Shown here: one piece after another, positions 1 to 8,853 of the stretch
Numbering within the stretch: the first letter of the stretch is position 1
How the letters are laid out: each line of letters opens with the position of its first letter
Position numbers and translations under genes: made by a program
Assembly: GCA_023145435.1 (NCBI GenBank)
Contig: JAGLDS010000007.1
Location: 20,731-84,730 of the forward strand
Direction: 5' to 3'
Source of the DNA: Clostridiales bacterium
GTDB taxonomy: Bacteria; Bacillota; Clostridia; DUPQ01
DNA length: 64,000 nt
Notes under the pieces: generated by a model
What the model was told of the DNA's origin: nothing
The model's input: the letters and a program-made list of their open reading frames with translations, nothing else
Database searches by the model: none

Positions 1-1128
1 CAAATCACCTTGTTGCCACTTTTTATAAAAGGAAGTAATGGCTAGATTTATCCCTTGTTTATCCTTAAGATCACAAACCACACCACTTCTAGTTTGTTTA
101 ATTAACTGGGAAGCTGCACCATTTTTGGGAATGACTGCGAGTATGGGATTACTTAGATACATATATTCGAATACCTTACCAGTATAAAAAGGAAGATTTC
201 CTTCTCCTTCAATTAATAAAGAGATATCTCCTTCATATAGTTTTTTTATACTATCTTTATGTGGAAGATATGATACAAAACTAACATGGTTATTTATTTT
301 TAAATCATTAATGATTGGCATTATCTGTTTTTTAATAATTTGTCCCACAAAGGTTACGTGCATATTAGGGCATGTAACAAGGCAACTTGCAAAAGATTGT
401 AAAAAAGCATCTGGTTTTCGATTTCCATATAAAGAACCTGTATAAGTAATCATCATCTTTTCATTTTTTTGTTTGTTTTTAACTAGATTAACATAATCAT
501 CAGGATCATAGCCATTGGGAATGATGTGCATTTTATCTTTTATAAAAGGGTAACTTTTAATAAAATTATCTCCCATAAAAGGTGTATTAGTAATAAGGGA
601 ATCACATTTGGTAAGAATAGTTTTTTCTTGGGTTTTTTCAATAAGTCTTCTAATAATATTGTAATGAAAATATGGATTGTTAGTCCATTCATCTCTAAAA
701 TCTGCTACCCAAGGCAGATGAGGTATTTTTTTCTTTATATACCTAGCTAGTAAATGGTCTGAATAGGGAAAAGAAGTTGAATAAATTAAATCAGGTTGAT
801 GTTTGCTAATAGCCTTAAGAAGTTTTTTTCTAGAAAAAACCTGCCACAACCAACGACCATCAGGAATTAGTACTTTATAATAAAGAATCTTTTTAAGTAG
901 CTTATTTTGGTAAAGCAAATCATAAGGTTTTGTTCTTATTACAACTACATCTTTTGGTATTTCTTTAATCAGTGTGTCGTCACGTAATAATATGTGAGTA
1001 TCGCCTCTAGTAAAAACAATTGGTTCGTAACCATATTCTCTAAGATATTTTACAAACTTGATTGTACGTTGAACACCAGCTCCACCAACTGGAGGGAATT
1101 CATCAGCGATTAACAATACTTTTTTCAT
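1..1128 (-). CDS. Glycosyltransferase family 4 protein, C-terminus cut by window edge
   Basis: Reading leftward from the ATG at 1128, an uninterrupted frame of 376 codons runs off the left edge. The N-terminus carries the GT-B nucleotide-sugar transferase signature (MKKVLLIADEFPPVGGAGVQR, glycine-rich loop after a short beta strand). The C-terminal half has the donor-site pattern ending near a conserved E-Y-M segment (GKVFEYMYLSNPI), as in capsule and LPS GT4 enzymes. A Shine-Dalgarno AGGGAG lies 6 bases before the ATG. It probably adds a sugar to a surface polysaccharide at the cytoplasmic membrane; donor and acceptor cannot be told. The divergent neighbours (UDP-sugar dehydrogenase, asparagine-synthase-like enzyme) fit a polysaccharide locus that continues to the left. 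Confidence 0.85.
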   Translation of the reverse strand, partial: MKKVLLIADEFPPVGGAGVQRTIKFVKYLREYGYEPIVFTRGDTHILLRDDTLIKEIPKDVVVIRTKPYDLLYQNKLLKKILYYKVLIPDGRWLWQVFSRKKLLKAISKHQPDLIYSTSFPYSDHLLARYIKKKIPHLPWVADFRDEWTNNPYFHYNIIRRLIEKTQEKTILTKCDSLITNTPFMGDNFIKSYPFIKDKMHIIPNGYDPDDYVNLVKNKQKNEKMMITYTGSLYGNRKPDAFLQSFASCLVTCPNMHVTFVGQIIKKQIMPIINDLKINNHVSFVSYLPHKDSIKKLYEGDISLLIEGEGNLPFYTGKVFEYMYLSNPILAVIPKNGAASQLIKQTRSGVVCDLKDKQGINLAITSFYKKWQQGDL

Positions 1129-1211
1129 TTAATCTCCCTATTATAATATTGTTAAGTGTAGTACACATTTGATGTTTATGCAAAAAAAAGTGTATAATTG
1201 AGTATCTTTAT

Positions 1212-1239
1212 TTTACATTTTATTAAACTTCATTATAAT
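1212..1239 (+). promoter_or_regulatory. Sigma-A type promoter of the 1262 gene
   Basis: TTTACA at 1212-1217 and a perfect TATAAT at 1234-1239 are separated by 16 bases. Transcription would start near 1246, leaving a short leader that contains AAAGGAG before the ATG at 1262. Confidence 0.55.
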
Positions 1240-1261
1240 AGAGAAGTAAAGGAGAAAGTGT

Positions 1262-2035
1262 ATGAATAGATTAGAATTACTAGAAAAACTTGAATTACCA
1301 GAAGATGCTAATAGAGAGGCTATTGAAGAGCAATATTTTATGTTAATAAAAAGAGCAAGAAGTGAGCCTAATCTTGATGTAGATGCTATTTCTGATGCTT
1401 ATCGTTTGCTTACAAGTCAGCAAATACGAACAAAAGATCAAATTAAAAAGGGGAAAAGAAAAGTAAATATGAAACTAGCTATGATTGGGTTAGCTGTCAT
1501 AGCCGTAGTTGTTTTGTTTTTTATAATTATGAAACTAATTCCTGCAAATGAAGATGTGAACATTAATTATCTTGGTAACTTTATAAAAGGTGACTATAAT
1601 ACATTAGGTGTTCATGTTAAGGAAGAAACAAGTGTTAATTCAGTCTATATTGGAACGATTTATATTGATGGACGCAATTCTGAAATGCTTCAAAAAAATA
1701 TGAATGGCGATATATTATTTTATGATGATTTTAATAGAAATAGCTATGATATATTTGTAATGGATGAAATGACTTATCAAATATTTAAAAATGATTATTT
1801 ATTTTTAGATTTATCAGAATATACTGATGAACTAGGAATAGAAGAAACTACCCTTAATAGCACCTATACTATAAAATTATTGGAAGATGAATTGTTATTA
1901 TCACCTTTTTATATAACGGTAGATGAAAAAATGGTCTTGCGACCTGGTACACCTAAAACAATGTATATTGCCATTGGAAAGAACTATAAAGATTTGGATA
2001 AATGTTTGGAAGTTATAAAGTTACTTATTAACTGA
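1262..2035 (+). CDS. Membrane protein with degenerate J-domain-like N-terminus, function unknown
   Basis: 257 residues. Residues 1-55 look like a short helical J-like domain (an ELLEKLELPEDA start, then AISDAYRLLTSQQ), but the diagnostic HPD tripeptide is absent. A basic stretch (KKGKRK) precedes one transmembrane helix at about residues 71-93. The remaining 160 residues are acidic and probably extracytoplasmic, with no family I recognise. AAAGGAG stands 6 bases before the ATG. The 3' end overlaps the convergent dehydrogenase gene by 15 bases. The topology (cytosolic helical head, one span, outer domain) suggests an envelope anchoring or sensing role, but that is inference only. Confidence 0.75.
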   Translation: MNRLELLEKLELPEDANREAIEEQYFMLIKRARSEPNLDVDAISDAYRLLTSQQIRTKDQIKKGKRKVNMKLAMIGLAVIAVVVLFFIIMKLIPANEDVNINYLGNFIKGDYNTLGVHVKEETSVNSVYIGTIYIDGRNSEMLQKNMNGDILFYDDFNRNSYDIFVMDEMTYQIFKNDYLFLDLSEYTDELGIEETTLNSTYTIKLLEDELLLSPFYITVDEKMVLRPGTPKTMYIAIGKNYKDLDKCLEVIKLLIN

Positions 2036-3265
2036 ACCATCACCAATTAGATAATAAGCAAAGCCATTTTTAATGGCTTTTTCTTTTTCTATAAAGTTTT
2101 TACAATCTAAAATTATACTGTTTTTCATGGTAGTAGCTAGTTTAAAATAATCAATATTCGAAAATTGTTGATGATTAACTAATAAAACCATAACATCACA
2201 ATCTTTACAGGCATCATATATAGAACCGTTTGAATAATTCGAAACATTTGGATCATATAAAACAACTTGATTATCTTTACTTAGCGCGTCTTTAATAACA
2301 AATGTAGGACTTTCTCTAATATCATCTGTATTAGCTTTATAGGTACAACCTAGTAAGCAAACTTTTAATCCTTTTGAACTATTGGCAATGTTATATATTT
2401 TTGACACCACATTATTAGGAACTAATTCATTTTGTTCTAATGCTTGTTTGATTAATGTAGCTTGTTTTGGAGTTTTTTCTACAATAAACCAAGGATCTAC
2501 AGGGATGCAGTGTCCACCAACTCCTGGACCTGGCTGTAAAATATTCACCCTTGGGTGTTTATTGGCTAATTCTATTACTTCCCAAGCATTAATTTTAAGT
2601 TGCTCACAAATAGATGCTACCTCATTTGCTAAAGCAATATTAACATTTCTAAAGGTATTTTCCATTAGTTTAGCAGTTTCTGCCGTAGTGGCAGTAGTAG
2701 TATATATCTTACCTTTAACAAAACATTTATATAATTCTTTTGCAACAATTGCTCCCTTAGGAGAAATACCACCCATGATTCGATCATTATTTGCTAATTC
2801 AAAAAGCATATTACCAGGGATAACTCGCTCTGGAGAATGAACTAGATAAAAATCCTTACCAGCTTTTAATCCACTTTGTTCTACTATGGGTAACACAATA
2901 TCTTTAGTGGTTCCAGGTGGAATAGTTGATTCAATTATTACCAGTGTATCTTTTTTAATATATGGAATAATACTATTACTTGCAGATTTTACAGCTGACA
3001 AGTTAACATTTTTATTTTGATTTGTTGGGGTACCAACGCAAATAATATATACATCAGCTATAACCGGTTGTAGTTTGGCTGTGAAAGGGTGCTTTAAAAA
3101 AAGTGTATCTAATCCTTTTTCTTCTATGGGTAATTTTAAATTATTTAAACTATCAACTACATTTTTTCTTATGTCAGTACCAATAACTTCATAACCTTTA
3201 GATGCAAACATAACCGCTGTTGGTATTCCAATATATCCAAGTCCTACTACGCAGATTTTTTTCAT
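2021..3265 (-). CDS. Nucleotide-sugar dehydrogenase (UDP-ManNAc/UDP-glucose dehydrogenase family)
   Basis: 414 residues, the usual length for WecC/UGDH enzymes, which oxidise the C6 hydroxyl of a UDP-sugar to a uronate using two NAD+. The N-terminal Rossmann motif GLGYIG is at residues 8-13. ESTIPPGTT, the central ENTFRNVNIALANE helix and the catalytic-cysteine motif GPGVGGHCIPVDP all follow in order, then the C-terminal UDP-binding domain (LLGCTYKANTDDIRESP). The motifs fit the UDP-HexNAc (WecC/WbpA-like) branch better than plain UDP-glucose dehydrogenase, but the substrate is unproven. It is probably part of the surface polysaccharide locus with the flanking GT4 and asparagine-synthase-like genes. 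Its end overlaps the 1262 gene by 15 bases. Confidence 0.88.
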   Translation of the reverse strand: MKKICVVGLGYIGIPTAVMFASKGYEVIGTDIRKNVVDSLNNLKLPIEEKGLDTLFLKHPFTAKLQPVIADVYIICVGTPTNQNKNVNLSAVKSASNSIIPYIKKDTLVIIESTIPPGTTKDIVLPIVEQSGLKAGKDFYLVHSPERVIPGNMLFELANNDRIMGGISPKGAIVAKELYKCFVKGKIYTTTATTAETAKLMENTFRNVNIALANEVASICEQLKINAWEVIELANKHPRVNILQPGPGVGGHCIPVDPWFIVEKTPKQATLIKQALEQNELVPNNVVSKIYNIANSSKGLKVCLLGCTYKANTDDIRESPTFVIKDALSKDNQVVLYDPNVSNYSNGSIYDACKDCDVMVLLVNHQQFSNIDYFKLATTMKNSIILDCKNFIEKEKAIKNGFAYYLIGDGSVNK

Positions 3266-3308
3266 AAATATACCCTTTCGTTAATGTGTTAATTTTATAG
3301 TTATCACC

Positions 3309-3337
3309 TTGATATGTCAATTTATATATATTATAAT
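3309..3337 (+). promoter_or_regulatory. Promoter placing the transcription start at the 3344 ATG
   Basis: TTGATA at 3309-3314 and TATAAT at 3332-3337 are 17 bases apart. Only six bases separate the -10 box from the ATG at 3344, so RNA would start at or next to the start codon. No purine-rich Shine-Dalgarno stretch is present. Confidence 0.65.
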
Positions 3338-3343
3338 TTATAG

Positions 3344-4888
3344 ATGAATACAATATCGTTTTCAAAAATAAAACATAAATGTTTTGTTAAATCAGGAATT
3401 TATGTAAGAGGCTCTGCATTTCTAAATAAGAGACTATTAAACGAAGAAATAATTGCCAATGAATTGATGCAATTTAAGACTCCTGATGAAATAGTTTTAT
3501 ATGTAAAACTATTAAATGGTTGCTTTTCTATTACCGTAGATAATGATGATTTTACATTAGTTATACAAGATCGTTTTAAAACTTATCATTTAAGTTATTC
3601 AGTATATAAAGATAAACTATATGTAAGTGATGATACTTACTTTATTGTAGAGAAAACAAATCAACAGACTATTAATGAAAACAATTATAAAGAATTAATC
3701 TATGCTGGATATTCTGGTTTTAATGAAACCATTGTTAAAAACATATATCAAGTTATGCCAGGAGAATATGTTCTTTTTAATAAATTGACAAAAAAGCTTA
3801 TTAGAGATAGATATTATTTATTTTCATATAAAAAAGAACATATGATTAGTGCAGATAAATCTCTTGAAAAACTTGACTTAGTAACCATGAATGTTGGTAA
3901 AAGGTTGGTAAAACAATTAAACAATAGACAATGTGTAGTTTTATTAAGTGGTGGAGTTGATTCTAGATATTGTGCTTTATTACTTAAGAAAATGAATTAT
4001 AAAAACACGATTTTAGTAACTTATGGTAGTAGATTAACAGAAGAATATAAACCAGCGGTTGCCATAGCAAAAAAATTAGGGTATTTACATTATTTTATTC
4101 CATATAAGCGAAGTGAGTGGAGAAAAACATATAAAGATATTGAAAGTTTAAACTATATTCAATATTCATCTAATCTAAGTAATATTTCTCATTTGAGAGA
4201 ACACTTTGTTATAAATGAATTATTAAAGAGAAATATTGTAACTAAAGAATCTGTTATTGTACCAGGACATCTTGGTAATGTGGCAGGTCGCTCATACTAT
4301 AGAAACGACATGAAACCAAAAGATCTTGTAATTCCTTTATATGAAGCTAGAATGTTTCACTATAATCATAAGGATTTAAAGTCAAAACATATGAAGTTTT
4401 TAAGAGACCGTGTTAGCACCATAGTAAATCACATTTTATCATTAACTGATATCTATGAAGTTTGCCAAGTGGCAGAGAGATATTCGCTTGATTCATATAC
4501 TGTTGTGTATTTAGTAAATTCAATAAGAGCTTATGATTTTTATTCGCTAAATTGGATGCTACCTTTATTAGATCACGAATTAGTTGATTTTTTTCAAAAA
4601 GTACCTATTGAAAAAAAGTGTTCTAAAAAATTATTATATGAATATGTTGATAATCAATTAGGGAAAATTCCATACTCAAATGCAGGAAAATCATTTTTTA
4701 AAAAACTTATAAGAAATATATTAGATAAAAGGTATTCATTGTTATCGTTTCCTAAATCGCTTTTCTTACACTGTGAAGCTAATTCTCATATACCGTTCTA
4801 TAAACGAGTATATAGATATTATCGTAATTTCTCTAGTTACTGTGCAGTTATCGAAATTCAATTAATGAAAAATCAATTGAATAAGTAA
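3344..4888 (+). CDS. Asparagine-synthase-like amidotransferase without the N-terminal cysteine
   Basis: 514 residues with an Ntn-like N-terminal half (about 1-160) and a PP-loop ATP pyrophosphatase half with SGGVDS at residues 202-207. True glutamine-dependent AsnB enzymes begin Met-Cys and use Cys2 as nucleophile; this protein begins Met-Asn, so it probably cannot hydrolyse glutamine itself. Relatives in polysaccharide loci (for example WbpS in Pseudomonas O-antigen synthesis) are thought to amidate uronic acids. The divergent UDP-sugar dehydrogenase next door would supply such a uronate. That link is inference. The next in-frame Met is at residue 42, after the start of the conserved fold, so the 3344 start holds although there is no ribosome-binding site. 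Confidence 0.8.
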   Translation: MNTISFSKIKHKCFVKSGIYVRGSAFLNKRLLNEEIIANELMQFKTPDEIVLYVKLLNGCFSITVDNDDFTLVIQDRFKTYHLSYSVYKDKLYVSDDTYFIVEKTNQQTINENNYKELIYAGYSGFNETIVKNIYQVMPGEYVLFNKLTKKLIRDRYYLFSYKKEHMISADKSLEKLDLVTMNVGKRLVKQLNNRQCVVLLSGGVDSRYCALLLKKMNYKNTILVTYGSRLTEEYKPAVAIAKKLGYLHYFIPYKRSEWRKTYKDIESLNYIQYSSNLSNISHLREHFVINELLKRNIVTKESVIVPGHLGNVAGRSYYRNDMKPKDLVIPLYEARMFHYNHKDLKSKHMKFLRDRVSTIVNHILSLTDIYEVCQVAERYSLDSYTVVYLVNSIRAYDFYSLNWMLPLLDHELVDFFQKVPIEKKCSKKLLYEYVDNQLGKIPYSNAGKSFFKKLIRNILDKRYSLLSFPKSLFLHCEANSHIPFYKRVYRYYRNFSSYCAVIEIQLMKNQLNK

Positions 4889-4905
4889 ATATTTCACTGT
4901 ATAAT
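4877..4905 (+). promoter_or_regulatory. Sigma-A promoter of the helicase gene
   Basis: TTGAAT at 4877-4882 lies inside the last codons of the preceding gene and TATAAT is at 4900-4905, with 17 bases between. The predicted leader is about 24 bases and contains GTGGAG before the ATG at 4936. Confidence 0.65.
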
Positions 4906-4935
4906 AGAATAAGAACATATGTTTGTGGAGATTAA

Positions 4936-7302
4936 ATGAATAAAAAAATCATTAAAGTTTCAGTTAAAGATTTAGTTAGTTTTTCTGATAGCAAGGGAAA
5001 TATTGAGCGTAAAGGTTCCTTTACTATGATGGATGCTGCTTATGAAGGAACTGTTATTCATCAAATATTTCAAAAAAAAATGCTAAAAATTCATGGGAAA
5101 GGAAAATTTACTAAAGAACAGTATTTGTCATACACCTTAGAAAATGATCAAGTTTCATTAGAAATATCAGGTAGAATTGATGGTGTTCTATTAGGTGATA
5201 CAGTTATTATTTATGAGGTAAAAACAACATTACGTGAGGTTGATGATATTTTACAAGAAGAATATATTAGCCATTGGGGCCAAGCTTTTTGTTATGGATA
5301 CATATATGCACTACAAAACAAACTTAATCAAGTTACAATTGAATTGCTGTATATTAATAGAGAAACAGATCAAGAAAAGTCTTTTACTATAAATTATAAG
5401 ATTGAGCAGTTAAAAAAAGTTTTTAATAACTATGCTTATAAATATCTAAATTGGATGACAAAACAGATTGCATGGCGAAAAATTAGAAATATAAGTGCAA
5501 AAAGTATGGAGTTTCCTTTTTTAACCTATCGATTTGGGCAAAGAGAGATGGCTTCTAAAGTATATCGTTCAATTAGAGATGAAGAACGTTTGTATGTTAC
5601 AGCACCAACAGGAATCGGAAAAACAATGGCTGCAATTTTTCCTGCAGTAAAAGCGCTAGGAGAAGGATTAGTAGATCGTATTTTTTATTTAACAGCTAAA
5701 ACAGTTACTTCAAAAGTAGCTACTCAGGCTTATAAGATTCTTAACCAAAAAGGCTTAAATTTACGAGCACTTATTATTACTGCTAAAGATAAAGTGTGTC
5801 CATTTGAAGTTAGAAATTGTGATCCTGAAGTATGTGATAAAGCAAATGGCTATTATGATAGAATGCCAGAAGCGAGAAGACAAATCCTTAAAGAACAATT
5901 TTTTGATAGAGAGACAATTAATAAATATGCAAGCATGTACAATATTTGTCCTTTCGAATTATCATTAGATATTGCTACTTATAGCGACTTAATTATTTGT
6001 GATTATAATTACTTATTTGACCCACGAATTAAGTTGCAGAGGTTTTTTACTGAAATAAAAGAAAATTACTGTTTTTTAGTAGATGAAGCACACAATTTGG
6101 TTAGTAGGGGAAGGGATATGTACTCTTCAGAAATCAATAAGAAAGATTTAATGACTTTAAGGCGAAAAACAAATCCAGAATGGGTTGATTTAAAAAAGAG
6201 AATAAGTAAAGTTAATAAAATAATAAATGAATTGAAGAAAACTTACTTTGATAATATTGATGAAGGATACTATCAAAATAATGAGATTCCAGGAAAACTA
6301 GTTGTAGAAATTAAAAAAATGGCCACTATTATGGAGAAATACTTTGATTACGAATTAAAAAGCGAATATGAGGAATTATTTCTTGAAGTATATTTTACTG
6401 CTTATTATTTTTCTAAAGTAGCAGAATTCTATGATGAGAGATATAAAACATTTTATAAATATAACAAACATAATTTTACTATTAAATTAATGTGTATTGA
6501 TCCTTCCTTTTTATTATCAAAAGCTATGGATAAAGGAATTAACACTACATTGTTTTCTGCCACACTAGAACCAAAACGTTACTATATGAACCTATTAGGG
6601 TGTAGAGAATTTGATAAAAGTTTATCTCTTTATTCACCATTTCCAGCTAAAAATCTTAAAGTAATTGTAGAAGGACGTATTAGTACTAAGTATAAAGATC
6701 GTGATATGTCATATGATGATATTTCCAAATTACTTAAGCAAGCTTTTGAACATAAAAGAGGAAATTATATGGTATTTTTCCCATCATATAAGTATATGCA
6801 AAGTGTACTAGAATACTATGAAGAGATTTCAGGTGATGTGGATATAATGGTTCAAAAACAGAGGATGGATGAAGTTGAACGAGAAATCTTTTTAGAGAGA
6901 TTTGATAATCATGGAAAGACTACATTAGTTGCGTTTGCTGTAATGGGAGGTATTTTTGCTGAAGGTATAGATTTAGAAGGAGAAAAACTTAATGGAGTAG
7001 TTATTGTGGGAACAGGACTACCAATGATTTGTCCTGAAAATGAAATGATTAAAGATTATTATGATCAAATAATGGGAAGAGGCTTTGATTATGCCTATGT
7101 TTATCCTGGCATGAATAGGGTGTTACAGGCAGCAGGACGAGTAATAAGAACAGAAAACGACAGAGGGTTTGTAATATTAGTAGATACACGATTTGCAGGT
7201 GCTAGGTATAGGCGATTATTTCCAACTTGGTGGGAAGCAGAGTTTTTCACTTATTCTGATAAAAATATTAAACAAGCAATTACTTCATTTTACATGTTAT
7301 GA
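4936..7302 (+). CDS. PD-(D/E)XK nuclease fused to XPD/DinG-like iron-sulfur helicase
   Basis: 788 residues. The first 190 residues form a RecB/Cas4-type nuclease domain, with a GRIDG aspartate (D82) and the E94-V-K96 catalytic triplet of the PD-(D/E)XK fold. A superfamily 2 DEAD_2 helicase follows: Walker A APTGIGKT (K228), four cysteines at about 287, 294, 299 and 337 placed as in the XPD/DinG 4Fe-4S cluster, the DEAH box VDEAHN, a Ser-Ala-Thr motif III (FSATLE) and motif VI QAAGRVIRT. A 5'-3' DNA helicase/nuclease acting in repair is likely. It is not the common Firmicute DinG, whose N-terminal domain is a DEDD exonuclease. SD GTGGAG precedes the ATG. Confidence 0.85.
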   Translation: MNKKIIKVSVKDLVSFSDSKGNIERKGSFTMMDAAYEGTVIHQIFQKKMLKIHGKGKFTKEQYLSYTLENDQVSLEISGRIDGVLLGDTVIIYEVKTTLREVDDILQEEYISHWGQAFCYGYIYALQNKLNQVTIELLYINRETDQEKSFTINYKIEQLKKVFNNYAYKYLNWMTKQIAWRKIRNISAKSMEFPFLTYRFGQREMASKVYRSIRDEERLYVTAPTGIGKTMAAIFPAVKALGEGLVDRIFYLTAKTVTSKVATQAYKILNQKGLNLRALIITAKDKVCPFEVRNCDPEVCDKANGYYDRMPEARRQILKEQFFDRETINKYASMYNICPFELSLDIATYSDLIICDYNYLFDPRIKLQRFFTEIKENYCFLVDEAHNLVSRGRDMYSSEINKKDLMTLRRKTNPEWVDLKKRISKVNKIINELKKTYFDNIDEGYYQNNEIPGKLVVEIKKMATIMEKYFDYELKSEYEELFLEVYFTAYYFSKVAEFYDERYKTFYKYNKHNFTIKLMCIDPSFLLSKAMDKGINTTLFSATLEPKRYYMNLLGCREFDKSLSLYSPFPAKNLKVIVEGRISTKYKDRDMSYDDISKLLKQAFEHKRGNYMVFFPSYKYMQSVLEYYEEISGDVDIMVQKQRMDEVEREIFLERFDNHGKTTLVAFAVMGGIFAEGIDLEGEKLNGVVIVGTGLPMICPENEMIKDYYDQIMGRGFDYAYVYPGMNRVLQAAGRVIRTENDRGFVILVDTRFAGARYRRLFPTWWEAEFFTYSDKNIKQAITSFYML

Positions 7303-7308
7303 TATAAT
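7300..7308 (+). promoter_or_regulatory. Extended -10 promoter formed on the upstream stop codon
   Basis: TGATATAAT at 7300-7308 is a perfect extended -10 element whose TGA is also the stop codon of the helicase gene. The box ends six bases before the ATG at 7315. The -35 region (TTACTT at the right distance) is poor, as is usual with extended -10 promoters. Confidence 0.5.
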
Positions 7309-7314
7309 TTATCT

Positions 7315-8853
7315 ATGGATTTGATTTCTACTAGTAATATGAAAAAAGCAGAAAAAATTGCTTACGAAAAATATGGGATTAGCCCTATGTCTTTAATGGA
7401 AAATGCTGCGTTGTCCGTTTTTTCATATGCAAATAAAAATATACCTAATTTCAATAGCAAAGAAATAATTGTTTTTTGTGGATCTGGTAATAATGGAGGA
7501 GATGGATATGCTATTGCTAAGAAATGTAAGTTAAATGGTAATAGTGTAGTTGTTTATTCTAGTTGCCAAGTTGAAAAATTATCAAAAAATGCTCATGCAA
7601 ATTATCATAAGTGTAAAGACCTTAATATTCCAATTAATTTAAAAAAAGAAAAGATAGTAATTCCAAATGATGTAATTATTATTGACTGCTTATTAGGAAC
7701 AGGTTTAAAAAGAGAAGTTAGTGGAATAATACTAGAGTACATTAAACTTATTAACGATAGCCAAGCCTTGACCATATCAGTTGATGTTCCATCTGGGCTT
7801 TTAGCTGACACAGGAACACCAATGAATTATGCTATTAAAGCAGATATTTGTATTTGCCTTGGTAAAGGGAAAATTGGCTTATTTACACAACCTGGTTGTG
7901 AGTATGCAAAGAATGTAATTATAAAGAAAATTGGTATACCTATAAAAGTCTATGAACGAATAGCAAAGGAATATAAAGTATATGATAGGTTAGAAGCCTT
8001 AAATGATTATTCAATAAGAAAAAATATTTCATCTAAAGGTGATTATGGCAAAGTATATGTACTAGCAGGCAGTAGAGGTATGACAGGTGCGTATGCGCTT
8101 TGTACAAAAGCTGTATTAAGTGGAGGGGCAGGTTATGCATACGGCCTTGTTCCTAAAAGCAGAATATATGAATATAATGCTCTTGTAAATGAAGCTATAT
8201 GTATTGAGATAGAAGATAATAAAAAAGAGTACTTATCATATGAAAACAAAACTCAAATTATAAAAAACATAAAAAATGCAAATTCATTAATTATTGGACC
8301 TGGTTTATCTAAATATGCTAATTTGCCTCCTTTAATAAGTGAAATAATCATAACAGTTTCTATTCCAGTTATTATAGATGCAACAGGTTTAAGAGCTTTA
8401 GCAGAAGATCTATCTATACTAAATAATAAAAAGGCTACAATTATTATTACACCTCATCCAGGAGAGTTTGCCAAATTAGTACGATTGCCAATTGAAGAAG
8501 TTCAAAAAAACAGAATAACTCTTGCAAAAAGTTTTGCAAAAAAATATGGTATTATTGTATTATTAAAAGGACATAAAAGCTTAGTTACTGATGGAAATAC
8601 TGTTTATTTAAATAAAACGGGCAATCCTGGAATGGCAACAGCTGGTAGTGGTGATGTGTTAGCAGGTATTATTGGTGCTAATGTAGCAAATACAAAAGAT
8701 ACTATTAAACAAGTTGCTTACAGTATGTATATTCACGGACTAGCAGGAGATTATGCTAAAGAAAATGAAGGAGAAAAAGGGGTAATAGCCTCTTTAATAA
8801 TTCATTATATAAAACAAGTTGAGAGGAAGTTATATGAAGAGAAGACCAGATAG
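7315..8853 (+). CDS. nnr: Bifunctional NAD(P)HX epimerase / ADP-dependent dehydratase
   Basis: 512 residues, the standard length for the fused YjeF_N plus carbohydrate-kinase-like enzyme that repairs hydrated NAD(P)H. The N-terminal epimerase half shows FCGSGNNGGDGYA and VDVPSGL. The C-terminal dehydratase half shows AGSRGMTGA, IITPHPGEF, LLKGHKSLV and the ATP-site motif NPGMATAGSGDVLAG. The start is taken at 7315 because the conserved N-terminal helix (MKKAEKIAYEKYGISPMSLMENAA) follows directly, although no Shine-Dalgarno is present. The 3' end overlaps alr by 20 bases, so the two are probably cotranscribed. Confidence 0.93.
   Translation: MDLISTSNMKKAEKIAYEKYGISPMSLMENAALSVFSYANKNIPNFNSKEIIVFCGSGNNGGDGYAIAKKCKLNGNSVVVYSSCQVEKLSKNAHANYHKCKDLNIPINLKKEKIVIPNDVIIIDCLLGTGLKREVSGIILEYIKLINDSQALTISVDVPSGLLADTGTPMNYAIKADICICLGKGKIGLFTQPGCEYAKNVIIKKIGIPIKVYERIAKEYKVYDRLEALNDYSIRKNISSKGDYGKVYVLAGSRGMTGAYALCTKAVLSGGAGYAYGLVPKSRIYEYNALVNEAICIEIEDNKKEYLSYENKTQIIKNIKNANSLIIGPGLSKYANLPPLISEIIITVSIPVIIDATGLRALAEDLSILNNKKATIIITPHPGEFAKLVRLPIEEVQKNRITLAKSFAKKYGIIVLLKGHKSLVTDGNTVYLNKTGNPGMATAGSGDVLAGIIGANVANTKDTIKQVAYSMYIHGLAGDYAKENEGEKGVIASLIIHYIKQVERKLYEEKTR

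Noticed and set aside
2382..2840. 152-codon frame opposite the dehydrogenase
   Set aside because: It is an antisense shadow of a well-supported gene; composition is that of reversed coding sequence.
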